Part shown: positions 42,275 to 55,544 of the stretch, piece by piece
Numbering within the stretch: the first letter of the stretch is position 1
How the letters are laid out: each line of letters starts with the position of its first letter
DNA from: Xylophilus sp. GOD-11R
GTDB lineage: Bacteria > Pseudomonadota > Gammaproteobacteria > Burkholderiales > Burkholderiaceae_C
Direction of reading: 5' to 3'
Assembly: GCF_033546935.1 (NCBI RefSeq)
Contig: NZ_CP137854.1
Span: 434,001-498,000, forward strand
DNA length: 64,000 nt
Notes under the pieces: generated by a model
The model's input: only the letters and a program-made list of their open reading frames with translations
Told to the model about the DNA's origin: nothing
The model's database searches: none
Program-made: the position numbers and the translations under genes

Positions 42275-42967
42275 ATGAACGCCCTGCAGACCGAATTCCG
42301 TCGCCTCTATGCACCGCACGGTCCCGCCGACGCACCGGACCGCGTGCGGGCCATCGTGCTGGAGGTGCTGTCGCCGCCCGGCTGGAGCGTGCTGTCGCGT
42401 GTCTGGCAGGAGGTGCAGGCCACGCTCGGCCTGCCGGCGCCGGCCATCGCGGTGTCGGGCACCGATGGCATGCAGCTGTGGTTCTCGGTGGCCGCGTCGG
42501 TGCCGGCCGAGACCGCACGGGCGTTCCTGCAGGGCCTTTGCCGGCGCTTCGTCCCGGACCTCGAAGACAGGCATCTGCGGCTGTGGCCGCACGGCGCAGA
42601 ACACGCGCCGCCGGTGCCCGCGCCGCGAGGCATGGATGGCAACTGGTCGGCCTTCGTCGCGCCCGACCTCGCACCGGTCTTCGCCGATACGCCCTGGCTC
42701 GACGTACCGCCCGGCGACGAAGGACAGGCCAGCCTGCTGCGTGGGTTGCAGCCGATGAAGCCGGGCGATTTCGACCGCGCCTGCCGGGCGCTGTCGCCTG
42801 CCGCGCCGGCGGTGGCCATGCCGCCCGCCAGCGCCGCACCGCCGGCCGCGCCGGGGACGGGCGAAGTCGATGCGCGCAGCTTTCTGCGACGCGTCTTGAA
42901 CGACGAAAGCGCGCCGCTGGCACTACGCGTGGAGGCCGCGCGCACCCTGCTCCAGCATCCGGGTTGA
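42275..42967 (+). CDS. hypothetical protein, Burkholderiales-type
   Basis: 230 residues starting MNALQTEFRRLYAPHG. No signal peptide or membrane segment. The first 130 residues look like a folded alpha/beta domain (GLPAPAIAVSGTDGMQLWFS); an Ala/Pro-rich linker near 175-195 leads to a short helix (DARSFLRRVLNDESAPLALR). I do not recognise the family. The gene is in a divergent position to the ACAD-like flavoprotein, with 86 bp between. Codon use matches the neighbours. Confidence 0.75.
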   Translation: MNALQTEFRRLYAPHGPADAPDRVRAIVLEVLSPPGWSVLSRVWQEVQATLGLPAPAIAVSGTDGMQLWFSVAASVPAETARAFLQGLCRRFVPDLEDRHLRLWPHGAEHAPPVPAPRGMDGNWSAFVAPDLAPVFADTPWLDVPPGDEGQASLLRGLQPMKPGDFDRACRALSPAAPAVAMPPASAAPPAAPGTGEVDARSFLRRVLNDESAPLALRVEAARTLLQHPG

Positions 42968-43007
42968 GCGAGGCGGCGAATGCCCGCGTGAAACAGTGGC
43001 GAATCGA

Positions 43008-43028
43008 AGATGAGAGAAGTTCTCATCT
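43008..43028. promoter_or_regulatory. Fur-box-like palindrome upstream of the methyltransferase-DUF2325 pair
   Basis: AGATGAGA-GAAGT-TCTCATCT is a perfect 8-5-8 palindrome. Its core, TGAGAxxxxxTCTCA, is the TGAGAATNATTCTCA variant seen in many Fur sites. It lies 56 bp upstream of the start at 43085. Confidence 0.65.
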
Positions 43029-43084
43029 AGAATGATTTCGGTCTTGCAGCCGCAAGCCCCTCACATCTGGAGACAGGCCTTGCC

Positions 43085-43905
43085 ATGGTTGAACTATCTG
43101 CCGTGCCCTCGACCCTGCGCATTCCCCTGGCGGCCCGTGCCTTCGGCGATGCCCTGTTTCCCCATGTCGCGGTGGGCGACGCCTACGCGGCCGATCTGCT
43201 GGCCGCCATGGGCGACGACGGTCGGCAGTGGCTGAAGGACCGGGCCAGCGTCTTCGGCGTGCTGGCCCGCACCCGGGTGTTCCGCGAGCAGGCGCTCCGG
43301 TTCCTGCAGGCGCATCCGGCGGGGCACGTGGTCAACCTCGGCTGCGGTCTTTCGCACTATTTCCAGTGGCTCGACAACGGCCGGGCGCGCATGACCGACG
43401 CCGATCTGCCCGAGGTGCTCGCGCTACGCCGCCAGTGGCTGGCGCCCGCAGGCGATCGCCACCGTTTCTCGACCCTCGACCTCACCGCCGATGACTGGTG
43501 GGACGCGCTGGACCTGCCGGCCTCGCCCGACGCCGAGCCCCTATTTCTACTGTGGGAAGGCGTGTCGATGTACTTCGAGCCGGAGCAGGTGCAGGCGGTG
43601 CTGCGCAGCTTCGGCGAGCGCGCGCCGGCCGGTTCGGTACTGGCGTTCGACGCCCTCTGCTGGCTCGCCGAGGGGCGCGCCCGGCTGCATCCGTCGGTGC
43701 GGCTGACGGCGGCGGAATTTCGCTGGGGGCCGCGCAACCTGGCCGAGCTGACGCGTTCCAGCGATCGGCTGGCGCTGCTGTCGGTTCGCTCGGTGATGGA
43801 CGGCTACGGCTTTCCTTATGCCTTCGCCGGCCCTGCTTTCCAGGCGGTCTGGGGCGTGCCCATCTATGCGGTGTACGTGCTCGGCACGCAAGACGAGGCC
43901 CGGGC

Positions 43906-43909
<4 letters not shown>
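43085..43909 (+). CDS. LCM-type (PF04072-like) class I SAM-dependent methyltransferase
   Basis: 274 residues. The SAM-binding motif HVVNLGCGLSHYFQWLD (about 81-97) is followed by an acidic motif II (MTDADLPEVLALRRQW). Further blocks are LTADDWWDALDL, PLFLLWEGVSMYFEPEQV and GSVLAFDALCWL. The YFEPEQV block is characteristic of leucine-carboxyl-methyltransferase-like O-methyltransferases such as those found with polyketide and siderophore genes. A Fur-like palindrome upstream and overlap with the DUF2325 gene suggest an iron-stress operon. The substrate is unknown. Confidence 0.85.
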
Positions 43910-46909
<3,000 letters not shown>

Positions 46910-46917
46910 ATCTTGCG

Positions 46918-46945
46918 CTGCCGGCATCGTCGGGCAGGTTTTTTT
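46918..46945 (+). terminator. probable intrinsic terminator of katG
   Basis: CTGCC (46918-46922) pairs with GGCAG (46933-46937), with one mismatch and one further pair toward the loop, and is followed by seven T residues (46939-46945). Confidence 0.55.
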
Positions 46946-46965
46946 GACAAAAACTTCGCCCGCTT

Positions 46966-46994
46966 TTGCCAGGCCCCAAAAAATGGTGCATAAT
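46966..46994 (+). promoter_or_regulatory. sigma-70 promoter of the tRNA-Arg gene
   Basis: TTGCCA (46966-46971), 17-bp spacer, CATAAT (46989-46994), eleven bases before the mature tRNA 5' end. Confidence 0.6.
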
Positions 46995-47004
46995 TCGAGG
47001 CTTG

Positions 47005-47081
47005 GCGGCTGTAGCTCAGCTGGATAGAGTACTTGGCTACGAACCAAGGGGTCGTGGGTTCGATTCCTGCCAGCCGCACCA
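47005..47081 (+). tRNA. tRNA-Arg (anticodon ACG)
   Basis: A 77-nt cloverleaf: acceptor GCGGCTG (47005-47011) with CAGCCGC, D-arm GCTC/GAGT, anticodon stem CTTGG/CCAAG with loop CTACGAA giving anticodon ACG, T-arm GTGGG-TTCGATT-CCTGC, discriminator A and encoded CCA. It reads CGU/CGC/CGA after A34-to-inosine editing. It lies between katG and the convergent end of the T2SS operon. Confidence 0.97.
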
Positions 47082-47153
47082 AAAAAGGTATGCCTCCGTG
47101 TCGAAAGATGCGGGGGCATTTTCCTTTGTGGCGCAACACCTTACGCTCACTTC

Positions 47154-47193
47154 AGGCCCGGTAGATCTCATCCATCTGCCGGGCCTTTCTCTT
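47154..47193 (+). terminator. intrinsic terminator after tRNA-Arg
   Basis: AGGCCCGG plus AGAT pairs with ATCT plus CCGGGCCT (47154-47186, one G-U pair in the stem) and is followed by TTTCTCTTT. Confidence 0.75.
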
Positions 47194-47296
47194 TCCAGGC
47201 TCGCGTCATCATCGGGACATGCCTGAGGGCCTGGCTCAAGACTCGACGTCGGCTGCCACTTCCGCCGGTGGTGGCAGCGAAGCGCGCCGTCGATGA

Positions 47297-48661
47297 TCAA
47301 TCGCGCGTGACGCGCAGCACTTCTTCCGGCGACGTGATGCCCAGTGCCACGAGCCGCTCCCCGTCCTGCCGCATCAGCGACATACCCGCCGCCAGCGCGG
47401 TGGCGCGGATCTTCGCTTCGGCAGCCTGACCGTGGATCTGCTCGCGGATGGCGTCATCGACCACCAGCAGTTCGAAGACGCCGGTGCGGCCGCGATAGCC
47501 GCTGGCGTCGGTCGGGTCGAGTCGGCGCACCAGCCGCTGAGCCAGCACGCCGAGCAGGGAGCTCGACAAGAGGAAGGGCTCGACGCCCATGTCGATCAGC
47601 CGGGTGATGGCGCTGGCGGCGTCGTTGGTGTGCAGCGTGGCCAGCACCAGGTGGCCGGTGAGCGATGCCTGGATGGCGATCTGCGCGGTCTCGAAATCGC
47701 GGATTTCGCCGATCATGACGATGTCCGGGTCCTGCCGCAGGATGGCGCGCAGGGCGCGCGCGAAGTCGAGGTCGATCTTGTTGTTGACCTGGGTCTGGCC
47801 GACGCCGGGCAGCTCGTATTCGATCGGGTCTTCGACCGTCATGATGTTGTTCTGCGTGGCATCCAGGCGAGCGAGCGACGCGTAGAGCGTGGTCGTCTTG
47901 CCCGAACCGGTGGGGCCGGTGACGAGCACGATGCCGTGCGGCTGGCCGATGAGCTTCTGGAAGCGCTCCAGCACCTCGCCCTGCATGCCGACGGATTCCA
48001 GGCTGATCTTGCTTTCGCTCTTGTCGAGCAGGCGCAGCACGGCGCGTTCGCCGTAGGCCGAGGGCAGGGTGGACACCCGCACGTCGACCGCGCGGGTGCC
48101 GATGCGAAGCGAGATGCGACCATCCTGCGGCAGGCGTTTTTCAGAGATGTCGAGGTCGGCCATGATCTTCAGGCGCGAGATCAGGGCAGCGTGCAGCGCG
48201 CGGTTGGGCTGCACCACTTCTCGCAGGGCGCCGTCGACACGGAAGCGCACGCTGGAATGGCGCTCGTAGGGCTCGATGTGGATGTCGCTGGCGCCGTCGC
48301 GCGCGGCCTGGGTCAGCAGCGCGTTGAGCATGCGGATGATGGGCGCGTCGTCGGCGGTTTCCAGCAAGTCCTCGATGGCCGGCAGGTCCTGCATCATGCG
48401 CGAGAGGTCGGCGTCGCTTTCGACTTCGCTGACCACGGTGGCCGCGCTCGACTCGCCCTGCGCATAGGCGGCGCTGATGCGCTGGGCCAGCGCAGGAGCG
48501 TCGATGCGCTGCATCAGGCGTACCGCGTGGCGCCGCAACACCTCGCCGCAGGCAGCGGTGTCGGGCGCCGGGCCATGCCAGAGCGTCAGCGTGCCGTCGG
48601 TGTCTTCGAGCAGCAGCTGATGGGCGCGGGCGAAACCGTAGGGCAGCGGATAGCGGGTCAC
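47297..48661 (-). CDS. gspE: type II secretion ATPase GspE (without zinc-finger module)
   Basis: 454 residues from a GTG start overlapping the gspD stop (GTGA). N1/N2-like region, then Walker [16 protein letters not shown], Asp box [16 protein letters not shown] [13 protein letters not shown], Walker [14 protein letters not shown] and His box [15 protein letters not shown]. The region that normally holds the tetracysteine zinc-binding finger reads [20 protein letters not shown] with no Cys, so this subdomain is missing, shortening the protein compared with about 500 residues. It powers pseudopilus assembly on the inner face of the cytoplasmic membrane. Confidence 0.96.
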   Translation of the reverse strand: MTRYPLPYGFARAHQLLLEDTDGTLTLWHGPAPDTAACGEVLRRHAVRLMQRIDAPALAQRISAAYAQGESSAATVVSEVESDADLSRMMQDLPAIEDLLETADDAPIIRMLNALLTQAARDGASDIHIEPYERHSSVRFRVDGALREVVQPNRALHAALISRLKIMADLDISEKRLPQDGRISLRIGTRAVDVRVSTLPSAYGERAVLRLLDKSESKISLESVGMQGEVLERFQKLIGQPHGIVLVTGPTGSGKTTTLYASLARLDATQNNIMTVEDPIEYELPGVGQTQVNNKIDLDFARALRAILRQDPDIVMIGEIRDFETAQIAIQASLTGHLVLATLHTNDAASAITRLIDMGVEPFLLSSSLLGVLAQRLVRRLDPTDASGYRGRTGVFELLVVDDAIREQIHGQAAEAKIRATALAAGMSLMRQDGERLVALGITSPEEVLRVTRD

Positions 48662-51021
48662 TGGGCTTCCTGGCGGCTGAGCGGGTCGGCCGTCGGCGGC
48701 AGCACGCCACGGCGCGGCGGACCGGCAGGCGCGGTGACGGTCGGCGGCATCGGCGCCGGGACGAGGGTGGTGCCCTGGAAGCCGGTGCCCTCCTCGTTGC
48801 GGCGCACCGGCTGTGGGAAGGTGGGCAGGATGGGCGCCGAATTGACGCCGTTCATCACCGCGCTCTCGGTGGGCTGGGTGTTCTGCTGCAGCGTGCGGAT
48901 CGCGTCGTAGCGGTCCTGCGTGAGGCTGTCGCTGTCGGTGGCGTCGCGCACCACGACCGGGCGCAGGAACACCATCAGGTTGCTCTTGTTGCGGGTGCGG
49001 TTCTCGCTGCGGAACAGGGCGCCGAACAGCGGGATGTCGCCGAGGCCGGGCACCTTGTCCTGCTGCATCTGGTAGTCGTCCTGCAGCAGGCCGCCGAGCA
49101 CCACGATGCTGCCGTCGTCGACCAGCACGTTGGATTCGATCGAGCGCTTGTTGGTGGTGGGGCCGTTGGTGTTGGTGGAGGTGCCGGCGACGACGTTCGA
49201 CACTTCCTGGAAGATCGCCATCTTCACGGTGCCGTTCGAGTTGATCTGCGGCTTGACGCGCAGGGTCAGGCCGACGTCGCGCCGTTCCACCGAGGTGTAG
49301 GGGCTGGTGGTGGCGCCCGAGGTGAGGATGGTGGAGCCGGTGATGAACGGAACGTTCTGCCCGATCACGATCTTGGCTTCCTCGTTGTCGAGTGTGAGCA
49401 GGTTCGGGGTCGACAGGATGTTGGCGTCTCCCGTGCTCTGCAGGAAGTTGGCCAGCGCGCCGAGGTAGTACTTGCCATTGATGCGCGGGATCAGCGCCGC
49501 GTTGAAGCCGGCACCCAGTCCGGCCGCCGCCGTCGCCAGCCCGGTCGTGCCGCTGGCCGCAGCCACTGCGGCCGAAATGATGTTGGTGCCGTTGACGCTC
49601 GAATTGGTGCCGAGCACGCCGATCGTGCTGCCGGAGTTGCCCAGCACGCCCTGCCACTGGATGCCGAAGTCGGCGACCTTGTTGGCGTTGACCTCGACGA
49701 TCAGGCTCTCCACCAGCACCTGCGCGCGGCGGCCGTCGAGCTTGTCGATGACGGCGCGCAGCTGGCGGTATTGCGGCTCGGTGGCGGTGATGATGAGCGA
49801 GTTGGTCGCCGGATCGGCCTGGATGCTGCCGCCGGTCGAGGGCATGGCGCTGTTGGCGAAGTTGCCTGAGGCGGTGCTGCCCAAACCACCGGTGCTGCTG
49901 TTGGCGCCGCTGGCGCCGCTCAGGTTGGTGAGGGCGGTCGGCAGGGCGGTGGTGCCGGAGGTGGGCGTGGATGTGGCCTGCGAGGCGCCGCCGGTGCCGC
50001 CCTGGCCGGTGCCCGAGGTGAGCGAGGCCAGCGCCGCGCGCAGGGCGACGGCGATGCGGGTCGCTTCGGCGTTCTTCAGGTAGACGACGTAGATGTTGCC
50101 GGCGTCGCCGTTCGGGCCCAGGGCGGTGGGTTGGTCGAGCCGGGCGACCAGCGATCGCACCAGCGCCAGGCGCGCCGGGTTGGCGCTGCGCACGATCAGC
50201 GAGTTGCTGCGGGGCTCGGCGATGAGGGTGGTGCGGAACCCGGTGTCGGACTGGCCCGCCGTGGCGCCACCCGCGGCCGGGGCGCCGGCGGTGGGTGTGG
50301 CCGTGCCGGTGCCTTCGATCAGCCGGGAAACCAGCGGAACCACGTCGACCGCGTTGGCGTAGCGGATCGGGATCACCTCGACGTCGGTGGCGTTGGACAC
50401 GTCCATCGAGGCGATGATCCGCGCCATGCGCTGCAGGTTGTCGGCGTAGTCGGTGATGACCAGCGAGTTGTTGCCCGGGTTGACGTTGATGGTGTTGTTG
50501 GGGCTGATCAGCGGCCGCAGCACCGGCACCAGGTTGGCGGCGTTCTCGAAGTTCAGCCGGAAAATCTGGGTGACGATCTGGTTGCCCTGCGTGCGCGGGC
50601 CGTTGCCCACGGTGACCGAACCGCCCTGCAGCTTGGCGTCGGCCTCGGGCACGACCTTGTACAGGCCGGCGGACTCGACCACGGTGAAGCCCTGCAGGCG
50701 CAGGGCGGCCAGGAACTGGTCGAACGCGATGTTGGGCGGCACCGGGCGCTCGGTGATCAGCGACATCGTGCCCTTGACCCGCGGGTCGACCACCATGTTG
50801 CGTCCGGTGATGGTGGACAGCGTGCGTGCCACCGCCTCGATTTCGGCGTTGGTGAAATTGAGCGTGACCGGCTCGCGCGCACCAACGGCCGAGGGCAGTG
50901 CGCCCACCGCGGTCTGCGCGAATGCGACGCCGGCGTCGCCCAGGACGATGGCCAGCATGGCGACCACCGACAGCCGGGCAAAAGGTGCCGGACGCAGCGC
51001 GGGAGACGAAAGAAATGACAT
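48658..51021 (-). CDS. gspD: type II secretion outer-membrane secretin GspD
   Basis: 787 residues. Signal peptide ([20 protein letters not shown]..., cleavage near GVAFAQ). N0 ([20 protein letters not shown]), three N-domains with the KH-like repeats ([37 protein letters not shown]), long Gly/Ser/Thr-rich linkers, then the secretin core with [19 protein letters not shown]. The linkers make it longer than many homologues. It forms the outer-membrane channel of the T2SS. It is transcribed with gspN upstream and gspE downstream. Confidence 0.96.
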   Translation of the reverse strand: MSFLSSPALRPAPFARLSVVAMLAIVLGDAGVAFAQTAVGALPSAVGAREPVTLNFTNAEIEAVARTLSTITGRNMVVDPRVKGTMSLITERPVPPNIAFDQFLAALRLQGFTVVESAGLYKVVPEADAKLQGGSVTVGNGPRTQGNQIVTQIFRLNFENAANLVPVLRPLISPNNTINVNPGNNSLVITDYADNLQRMARIIASMDVSNATDVEVIPIRYANAVDVVPLVSRLIEGTGTATPTAGAPAAGGATAGQSDTGFRTTLIAEPRSNSLIVRSANPARLALVRSLVARLDQPTALGPNGDAGNIYVVYLKNAEATRIAVALRAALASLTSGTGQGGTGGASQATSTPTSGTTALPTALTNLSGASGANSSTGGLGSTASGNFANSAMPSTGGSIQADPATNSLIITATEPQYRQLRAVIDKLDGRRAQVLVESLIVEVNANKVADFGIQWQGVLGNSGSTIGVLGTNSSVNGTNIISAAVAAASGTTGLATAAAGLGAGFNAALIPRINGKYYLGALANFLQSTGDANILSTPNLLTLDNEEAKIVIGQNVPFITGSTILTSGATTSPYTSVERRDVGLTLRVKPQINSNGTVKMAIFQEVSNVVAGTSTNTNGPTTNKRSIESNVLVDDGSIVVLGGLLQDDYQMQQDKVPGLGDIPLFGALFRSENRTRNKSNLMVFLRPVVVRDATDSDSLTQDRYDAIRTLQQNTQPTESAVMNGVNSAPILPTFPQPVRRNEEGTGFQGTTLVPAPMPPTVTAPAGPPRRGVLPPTADPLSRQEAQ

Positions 51022-51026
51022 GGCGT

Positions 51027-51851
51027 TCAGCCCAAGGTGATGACGGAGGTGGCGCCGTTGCGCCGCCCCAGGAGATTCAGAAGAATGGACAGCGCCGCTT
51101 CTCGCTCGGGCAAGGCCCGTGCCAGCCCGGTGAAGCGCAGGCGGTTACCGACCCACTGTCCGTCGCCCGAGAGCTGCAGCGGACCGTCGACGGTGGTCAG
51201 TTGCAGGGCCGGCACCGCACCGCCCAGCAGGCTGAGTCGGTAACTGCCCAGGGGGCGCAGCTGGGACACGCTGGAGGCGAGGTTTTGCACGTCGATGTCG
51301 GCGCGGCCGGCCAGCGTGAAACGGCCGTTGGCCAGGTGCACGGCGGTCTGGGTGGTGCGCAGCAGCAGCGTGCCTTCCGGTTGCAGCGTGTTGAACGGTG
51401 TGCCCAGGCCCGACAGCAAGGCAGCGGGCCAGGAAGAGCTGCCGTTGGCGACGCGGATATGAACGCCGTCCCAGCCCAGCGCGGCAGTCGCCACCAGCGG
51501 TGCCGGCGTGCAGCACGCCGCGAGCAACTGGATGCGCGCGCCGGTCCATTGCGGGCGAAGCTGCCATTCGATGCGGTCGGGCAGGGCGACGGCGTCGGTG
51601 CTGCCGCTGCCGCCGGCCAGAACCAGTTGCGCGGAACCGTTCCAGATGGTGCCGCGTGGCGAGGTGAGCAACAGATGGCCGCCGGTGGCCGAGGCGATGC
51701 CGCCGGTCAGCCAGCGGGCCGGCGCGAACAGCAGCAGGGCCACGAACAGGCCGAGCGCCGCACCGACGGCGGCCGCGACGAAACCGCTGTTGCGGCCGGG
51801 AGCAGCAGCGCGGGCGCCGGGCGCGCGGAAAGCGGTGGGGCGGCGGGCCAT
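51027..51851 (-). CDS. gspN: type II secretion protein GspN
   Basis: 274 residues: cytoplasmic basic tail, one transmembrane segment ([20 protein letters not shown]) and a periplasmic beta-rich domain containing [40 protein letters not shown] and [21 protein letters not shown], typical of GspN. It is dispensable in some systems. The gene lies 5 bp upstream of gspD and 4 bp downstream of gspM. A Cys-Cys pair near residue 113 is unusual. Confidence 0.88.
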   Translation of the reverse strand: MARRPTAFRAPGARAAAPGRNSGFVAAAVGAALGLFVALLLFAPARWLTGGIASATGGHLLLTSPRGTIWNGSAQLVLAGGSGSTDAVALPDRIEWQLRPQWTGARIQLLAACCTPAPLVATAALGWDGVHIRVANGSSSWPAALLSGLGTPFNTLQPEGTLLLRTTQTAVHLANGRFTLAGRADIDVQNLASSVSQLRPLGSYRLSLLGGAVPALQLTTVDGPLQLSGDGQWVGNRLRFTGLARALPEREAALSILLNLLGRRNGATSVITLG

Positions 51852-51855
51852 GGCT

Positions 51856-52563
51856 TCAGCTCGCCGGCAGGACCAGCACCATGGTGCCGTCCCAGCGGAT
51901 GTCGTCGTTGGTCAGCGGGCGCGATTCGGCCGTCGGTGCGACGGCCTGGCTGCTGGGCGGCAGGTTGCCCGCGGCAGCGGAGGCGGCAGCGGCCGCGGCC
52001 GCCGCGACAGACGCTGCAATGGCAGCGGCAGGATTGGCGCTGTTCGCAGGAATCGTCGCAGCCGCTCGGGGGGTGGCGGGCGCCACGCGTACCGGCGTGC
52101 GCACCAGTCGCATCTCGACCGGCGCGACCCGCGCGTTGGTGCGCGCCTGGCCGAGCCATGCCGCCACGCTGGCCACCGGCGCGGCGCGCAATGTGACGAC
52201 CGCGCGCTCGCCGCTGACCTGCATCTGGGCATGGTCGCCCATGGCCGTCACCGATTCCTGCAAGGCGCGCACCGCGGCATCGCGTCCGATCTTCGGCTGG
52301 GACGCGAGCAACTGCGCCTCTGCCTTGAGCATCAGCATCTGCTGCGTCTGCGCATCGAGCGCCAGGCGCCGGACCTGCACTTTCTGCAGCGAACTCAAGG
52401 CCGGCGCCAGAAAAATTGCCCAGACCAGCAGGATGCCCACGGCCGACAGGGCCAGCGTGCTCAGGTGGCGTTCGCGCGGTGAAAGCGCCTGCCAGCGAGC
52501 CTTCAGCGGCGCGATGGCGGCCGCGACGCGGACGCTGGCCGAGGGAGCGGCGGCGCGCTTCAT
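51856..52563 (-). CDS. gspM: type II secretion protein GspM
   Basis: 235 residues with a basic N-terminus, one transmembrane helix (LSTLALSAVGILLVWAIFLA) and a coiled-coil then ferredoxin-like periplasmic domain (VRRLALDAQTQQMLMLKAEA, ERAVVTLRAAPVASVAAWLG). A long Ala-rich insertion (AAIAASVAAAAAAAASAAAG) lies in the C-terminal half. GspM partners with GspL at the inner-membrane platform. The ATG overlaps the gspL stop (ATGA). Confidence 0.88.
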   Translation of the reverse strand: MKRAAAPSASVRVAAAIAPLKARWQALSPRERHLSTLALSAVGILLVWAIFLAPALSSLQKVQVRRLALDAQTQQMLMLKAEAQLLASQPKIGRDAAVRALQESVTAMGDHAQMQVSGERAVVTLRAAPVASVAAWLGQARTNARVAPVEMRLVRTPVRVAPATPRAAATIPANSANPAAAIAASVAAAAAAAASAAAGNLPPSSQAVAPTAESRPLTNDDIRWDGTMVLVLPAS

Positions 52564-53804
52564 GGTGCGGCCTCCGCATGCATCAACAGGGCTTCACCTT
52601 CCGCCCGGGCCACGATGCCCATGCCGCGCAAGGCCGCGATGGCGTTGGCGGATTCATCGCCCTGCAACTGCAGTCCGACCAGGCGCAGTTCGTTGCCCGA
52701 GAACTCGAAGGCCTGGGCGCTGCGGCCGGGCGGCAGCACCGAGCCGGTGGCTGCGAGCATCGCCTCGACGCCGGAGCTGGAAGCCACGCCGCTGGACTGG
52801 CGCAGGCGGGTGAGTTCACGCTGCATCTGGACGGGTGCGTCGATGACGACGCGCACCGTGGGGAAGGTGTCGGTCAGCACCGCGCGCACCTGCGCTTCCT
52901 GGGTGTCGACGGCGCGCTGTTCCTTCCAGGCCCAGGCGTTCAGGCCGACGACCTGGGCGGCGACCAGCAGGCCCGCGCCCCAGCGCGCGGCGCGCCATTG
53001 CGGGGCGCGCAGCAACTCGCCCATCAGGGCGCCGGCGCGCTTGGCGACCCGCGTACGGCCGCTATTGGCCAGATCGAACTGCGCCAGATCCCAGGGGCTG
53101 CGCGCGGATTCGAGCCAGCGCTCGGCCGAGGTCTGAATTTCGGGCGGCCGGCCGGCGGCGGCTTCGGCCAACACCGCGACAGCAGGTTCGGCATGGAAAG
53201 GCGCGGCGGCCACGTCGACCGGCAGCAACGAAAAAGAACTCGGCGCCAGGGGCAGCAGGGCCAGGCCTCCGCCCGGTGGCAGTCCGGTAGCCAGCAGCCA
53301 GGGCTCGTCCGGGGAGCCGAAGGCCTGCAGCGAAGAGTCGGCGCCGCCCGGCGCCCATTCGGGTACTACCCGCGCCACCGGCCGGCCCGCGGCTTCGAGT
53401 GCCGTGAGCGAGGAGCGCAGCCACTGCCGGTTGCAGACGGCGACCCAGGCCGATTCGCCGGCGGCCGCATCGGGCGCCAGGGCGAAGTGCAGGGCGGAGA
53501 GATCGTCGAGCAGGCGTTCTTCGAGCAGGCCGTCGAGCACCGCTCGCAGCCGTGGCGCGGTGTTGCCGCGCGAACTGGCGCGCAGCCCTGGCGGTAGCGC
53601 GACACGCTGCCACGACATGGCGCGGATCGGCACGACGGCGACGGTTTCACCCGCTCGTCCCGGCTGCGGCAGCAAGGCGGCGGGCGCGCTGGACTGCTGC
53701 TGGATCGATACGCCGTCGGAGGTGAGCACGTAGGCGAATTCCGAACCGGCCCAAGCGCTGCCATCGGCCGCCGGCAAGGGAAGTGAAACGAGAAGAGTGC
53801 TCAT
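52560..53804 (-). CDS. gspL: type II secretion protein GspL
   Basis: 414 residues. The N-terminal cytoplasmic actin-like domain (FAYVLTSDGVSIQQQSSAP; VVPIRAMSWQRVALPPG) binds GspE. One membrane segment (WRAARWGAGLLVAAQVVGLNAWAW) precedes the periplasmic ferredoxin-like domain. It forms the platform with GspM. It is 54 bp downstream of gspK. Confidence 0.93.
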   Translation of the reverse strand: MSTLLVSLPLPAADGSAWAGSEFAYVLTSDGVSIQQQSSAPAALLPQPGRAGETVAVVPIRAMSWQRVALPPGLRASSRGNTAPRLRAVLDGLLEERLLDDLSALHFALAPDAAAGESAWVAVCNRQWLRSSLTALEAAGRPVARVVPEWAPGGADSSLQAFGSPDEPWLLATGLPPGGGLALLPLAPSSFSLLPVDVAAAPFHAEPAVAVLAEAAAGRPPEIQTSAERWLESARSPWDLAQFDLANSGRTRVAKRAGALMGELLRAPQWRAARWGAGLLVAAQVVGLNAWAWKEQRAVDTQEAQVRAVLTDTFPTVRVVIDAPVQMQRELTRLRQSSGVASSSGVEAMLAATGSVLPPGRSAQAFEFSGNELRLVGLQLQGDESANAIAALRGMGIVARAEGEALLMHAEAAP

Positions 53805-53858
53805 GGAAGTGCGCGCGATTGTAGAGAGCGGCTGTGACGATCGGGCGGGTGCGTTGCG

Positions 53859-54845
53859 TCAACGGGACACGGTGGCCGCTGGCGGCGGGGTGAGCGCTCC
53901 CCGCTCGCGCCAGCGCACGCGTACGGTGGTTCCTTCGCGGCCGACCAGCGACCGCTCTTCCACCACCGCCTGCTGCAGTCGCAGGCGCCCGCGCACTTCG
54001 AAAAAGTTCGACACCACGGCCTCATGATCATCGTCGAGCATGAGGTCGACACCGGCCTCGGCCTGCGCGTCGGCGAGGCTGCTGAACGGCTTGTTGGTGC
54101 GGGCGGTAGCCAGCCGCTGCGCCACCGAAGCGCTGACGCCGAGCGTGGCCGCCAACACCGGCACCGGTGCGGTGTTCAGGTTGACGGCGGTGCGTTTGGG
54201 CAGGATGTTGGCATAAGGCTGCAGCGTCTGGATGGTCGGCAGCGACACGCCGAACCAGGCGATTTCATCGAGCCGCTGGGGCACCAGCGTTGCGTCGGTC
54301 CCGCCGGCCAGCGACGCGCGCATGCCCTCGGCGATGAGCTGGGCCTGTTGCTCCGGCAGGTTCAGCTGGGCGCACAGGCGCTGCAGCGCGAGCAGCCAGC
54401 CTTCATCGATGAGGTTCCGGTCGGTCACCAGGTTGCGCAGGTTGAAGAGCGACTGCGCATCGGTGATCGAGCCGGAGAGAAAGACATCGTCGGCGTCCGA
54501 GTCGACCGTGTTGTTCTGGTCGGCCGCCAGAAAGCTCGACAGCCGGGCTTCCTGCAGCGGCACCGCCCAAGGCTGCGACAGGTTGTCGGTAAGCGTCTGG
54601 TTCGACGAAATGGCCGCGCGCCGCGATTCGCGCAGGATCAGCCGCGACCAGTCGAGCGCGCCGCCTAGCATCCAGGCGGCCTGCACCCGCGCCCGTTCGG
54701 ACGTCTCGATCTCCACGTCGCGCCACTGTTGCCACAGCGCCGAGGCGGCGAGCGTGGCGACCATGGTCACCGTCAGCATGGCCGACAGCAGGGCCGCGCC
54801 GCGATGGCGGGAATTGCTTGGCCGGGCCCGGGCGTGCGTCGTCAT
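53859..54845 (-). CDS. gspK: type II secretion minor pseudopilin GspK
   Basis: 328 residues. The leader SRHRGAALLSAMLTVTMVATLAASAL ends before a glycine-alanine cleavage site, and the large alpha domain carries SQPWAVPLQEARLSSFLA, DAQSLFNLRNL and FSSLADAQAEAG. The calcium-binding GspK core (VNLNTAPVPVLAATLG) is intact. GspK caps the pseudopilus tip with GspI and GspJ. Its ATG overlaps the gspJ stop by 4 bp. Confidence 0.92.
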   Translation of the reverse strand: MTTHARARPSNSRHRGAALLSAMLTVTMVATLAASALWQQWRDVEIETSERARVQAAWMLGGALDWSRLILRESRRAAISSNQTLTDNLSQPWAVPLQEARLSSFLAADQNNTVDSDADDVFLSGSITDAQSLFNLRNLVTDRNLIDEGWLLALQRLCAQLNLPEQQAQLIAEGMRASLAGGTDATLVPQRLDEIAWFGVSLPTIQTLQPYANILPKRTAVNLNTAPVPVLAATLGVSASVAQRLATARTNKPFSSLADAQAEAGVDLMLDDDHEAVVSNFFEVRGRLRLQQAVVEERSLVGREGTTVRVRWRERGALTPPPAATVSR

Positions 54846-55543
54846 TGCTCGCCCGCCACGCGTGGAGAAACCCAGTCGCGCGTGATGTTGCCGCTGAACG
54901 CCTGGCCGGCCGACAGCTGCAGTACCAGCCGCACCCCGTCGGGCAGCGTGGTGGTGCCGATCGCCGTGTTGGACGCCGCGACCGCCGCAGCGCTGGCCGC
55001 GCTGTTGGCCGCATCGCCGGAGGACAGCGGATTGGTCCAGGCGTTGTTGCGATAGAAGAAGATCTGCATCGCGTCCGCGCGGGCCACGGGCACCTCGCGC
55101 ACGCGTTCGGCATCCCCCGGGTTCTGCGCCCAGAGCGATGCCTGGTTCCAGGCCTCGGTCCACTGCGCCAGCGTGACCAGCGGCGCGGATTCCCAGCGCA
55201 GCCACCAGCTGCTGCCATCGGGCTGGACGCGGCGGGTCCAGGCGGCCACGCGCAGGCCTTCGGTGGCCGCGCCGCTGCTGCGCCGGGTCATGCGCAGCGC
55301 ACGGCCGTCCCAGTCGAGCGCGTTGGTGTTGGGCCGTTCGGTGATCGAATCCAGGTCGACGCCCCACTGCGCCAATCCGGCCTGCAGCGCCAAAACCTCG
55401 TCGCCTCGGATGCGCGTCTGCTCGCGGGCTCGGTACATGCCGTCGAGCCCGCGCCAGCTCAGCACCGCCAGCAGCGCCATGATGGTGATGGCGACCAGCA
55501 ATTCGATGAGGGTGAAGCCGCGTTGTCGGCGCATGTTGTGCAT
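54842..55543 (-). CDS. gspJ: type II secretion minor pseudopilin GspJ
   Basis: 233 residues. MHNMRRQRGFTLIELLVAIT is a type IV prepilin-like leader (G-FTLIE site). The GspJ globular region includes LQAGLAQWGVDLDSI, ALRMTRRSSG, WLRWESAPL and an Ala-rich insertion. Start 55543 is used; ATG 55534 would remove three residues. It is part of the tip complex with GspI and GspK. Confidence 0.92.
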   Translation of the reverse strand: MHNMRRQRGFTLIELLVAITIMALLAVLSWRGLDGMYRAREQTRIRGDEVLALQAGLAQWGVDLDSITERPNTNALDWDGRALRMTRRSSGAATEGLRVAAWTRRVQPDGSSWWLRWESAPLVTLAQWTEAWNQASLWAQNPGDAERVREVPVARADAMQIFFYRNNAWTNPLSSGDAANSAASAAAVAASNTAIGTTTLPDGVRLVLQLSAGQAFSGNITRDWVSPRVAGEQ

Positions 55544-55544
55544 C

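Noticed and set aside
47005..47081. tRNA-Arg as an integration site for a genomic island
   Set aside because: No integrase is nearby and I see no second copy of the tRNA 3' end within the window.
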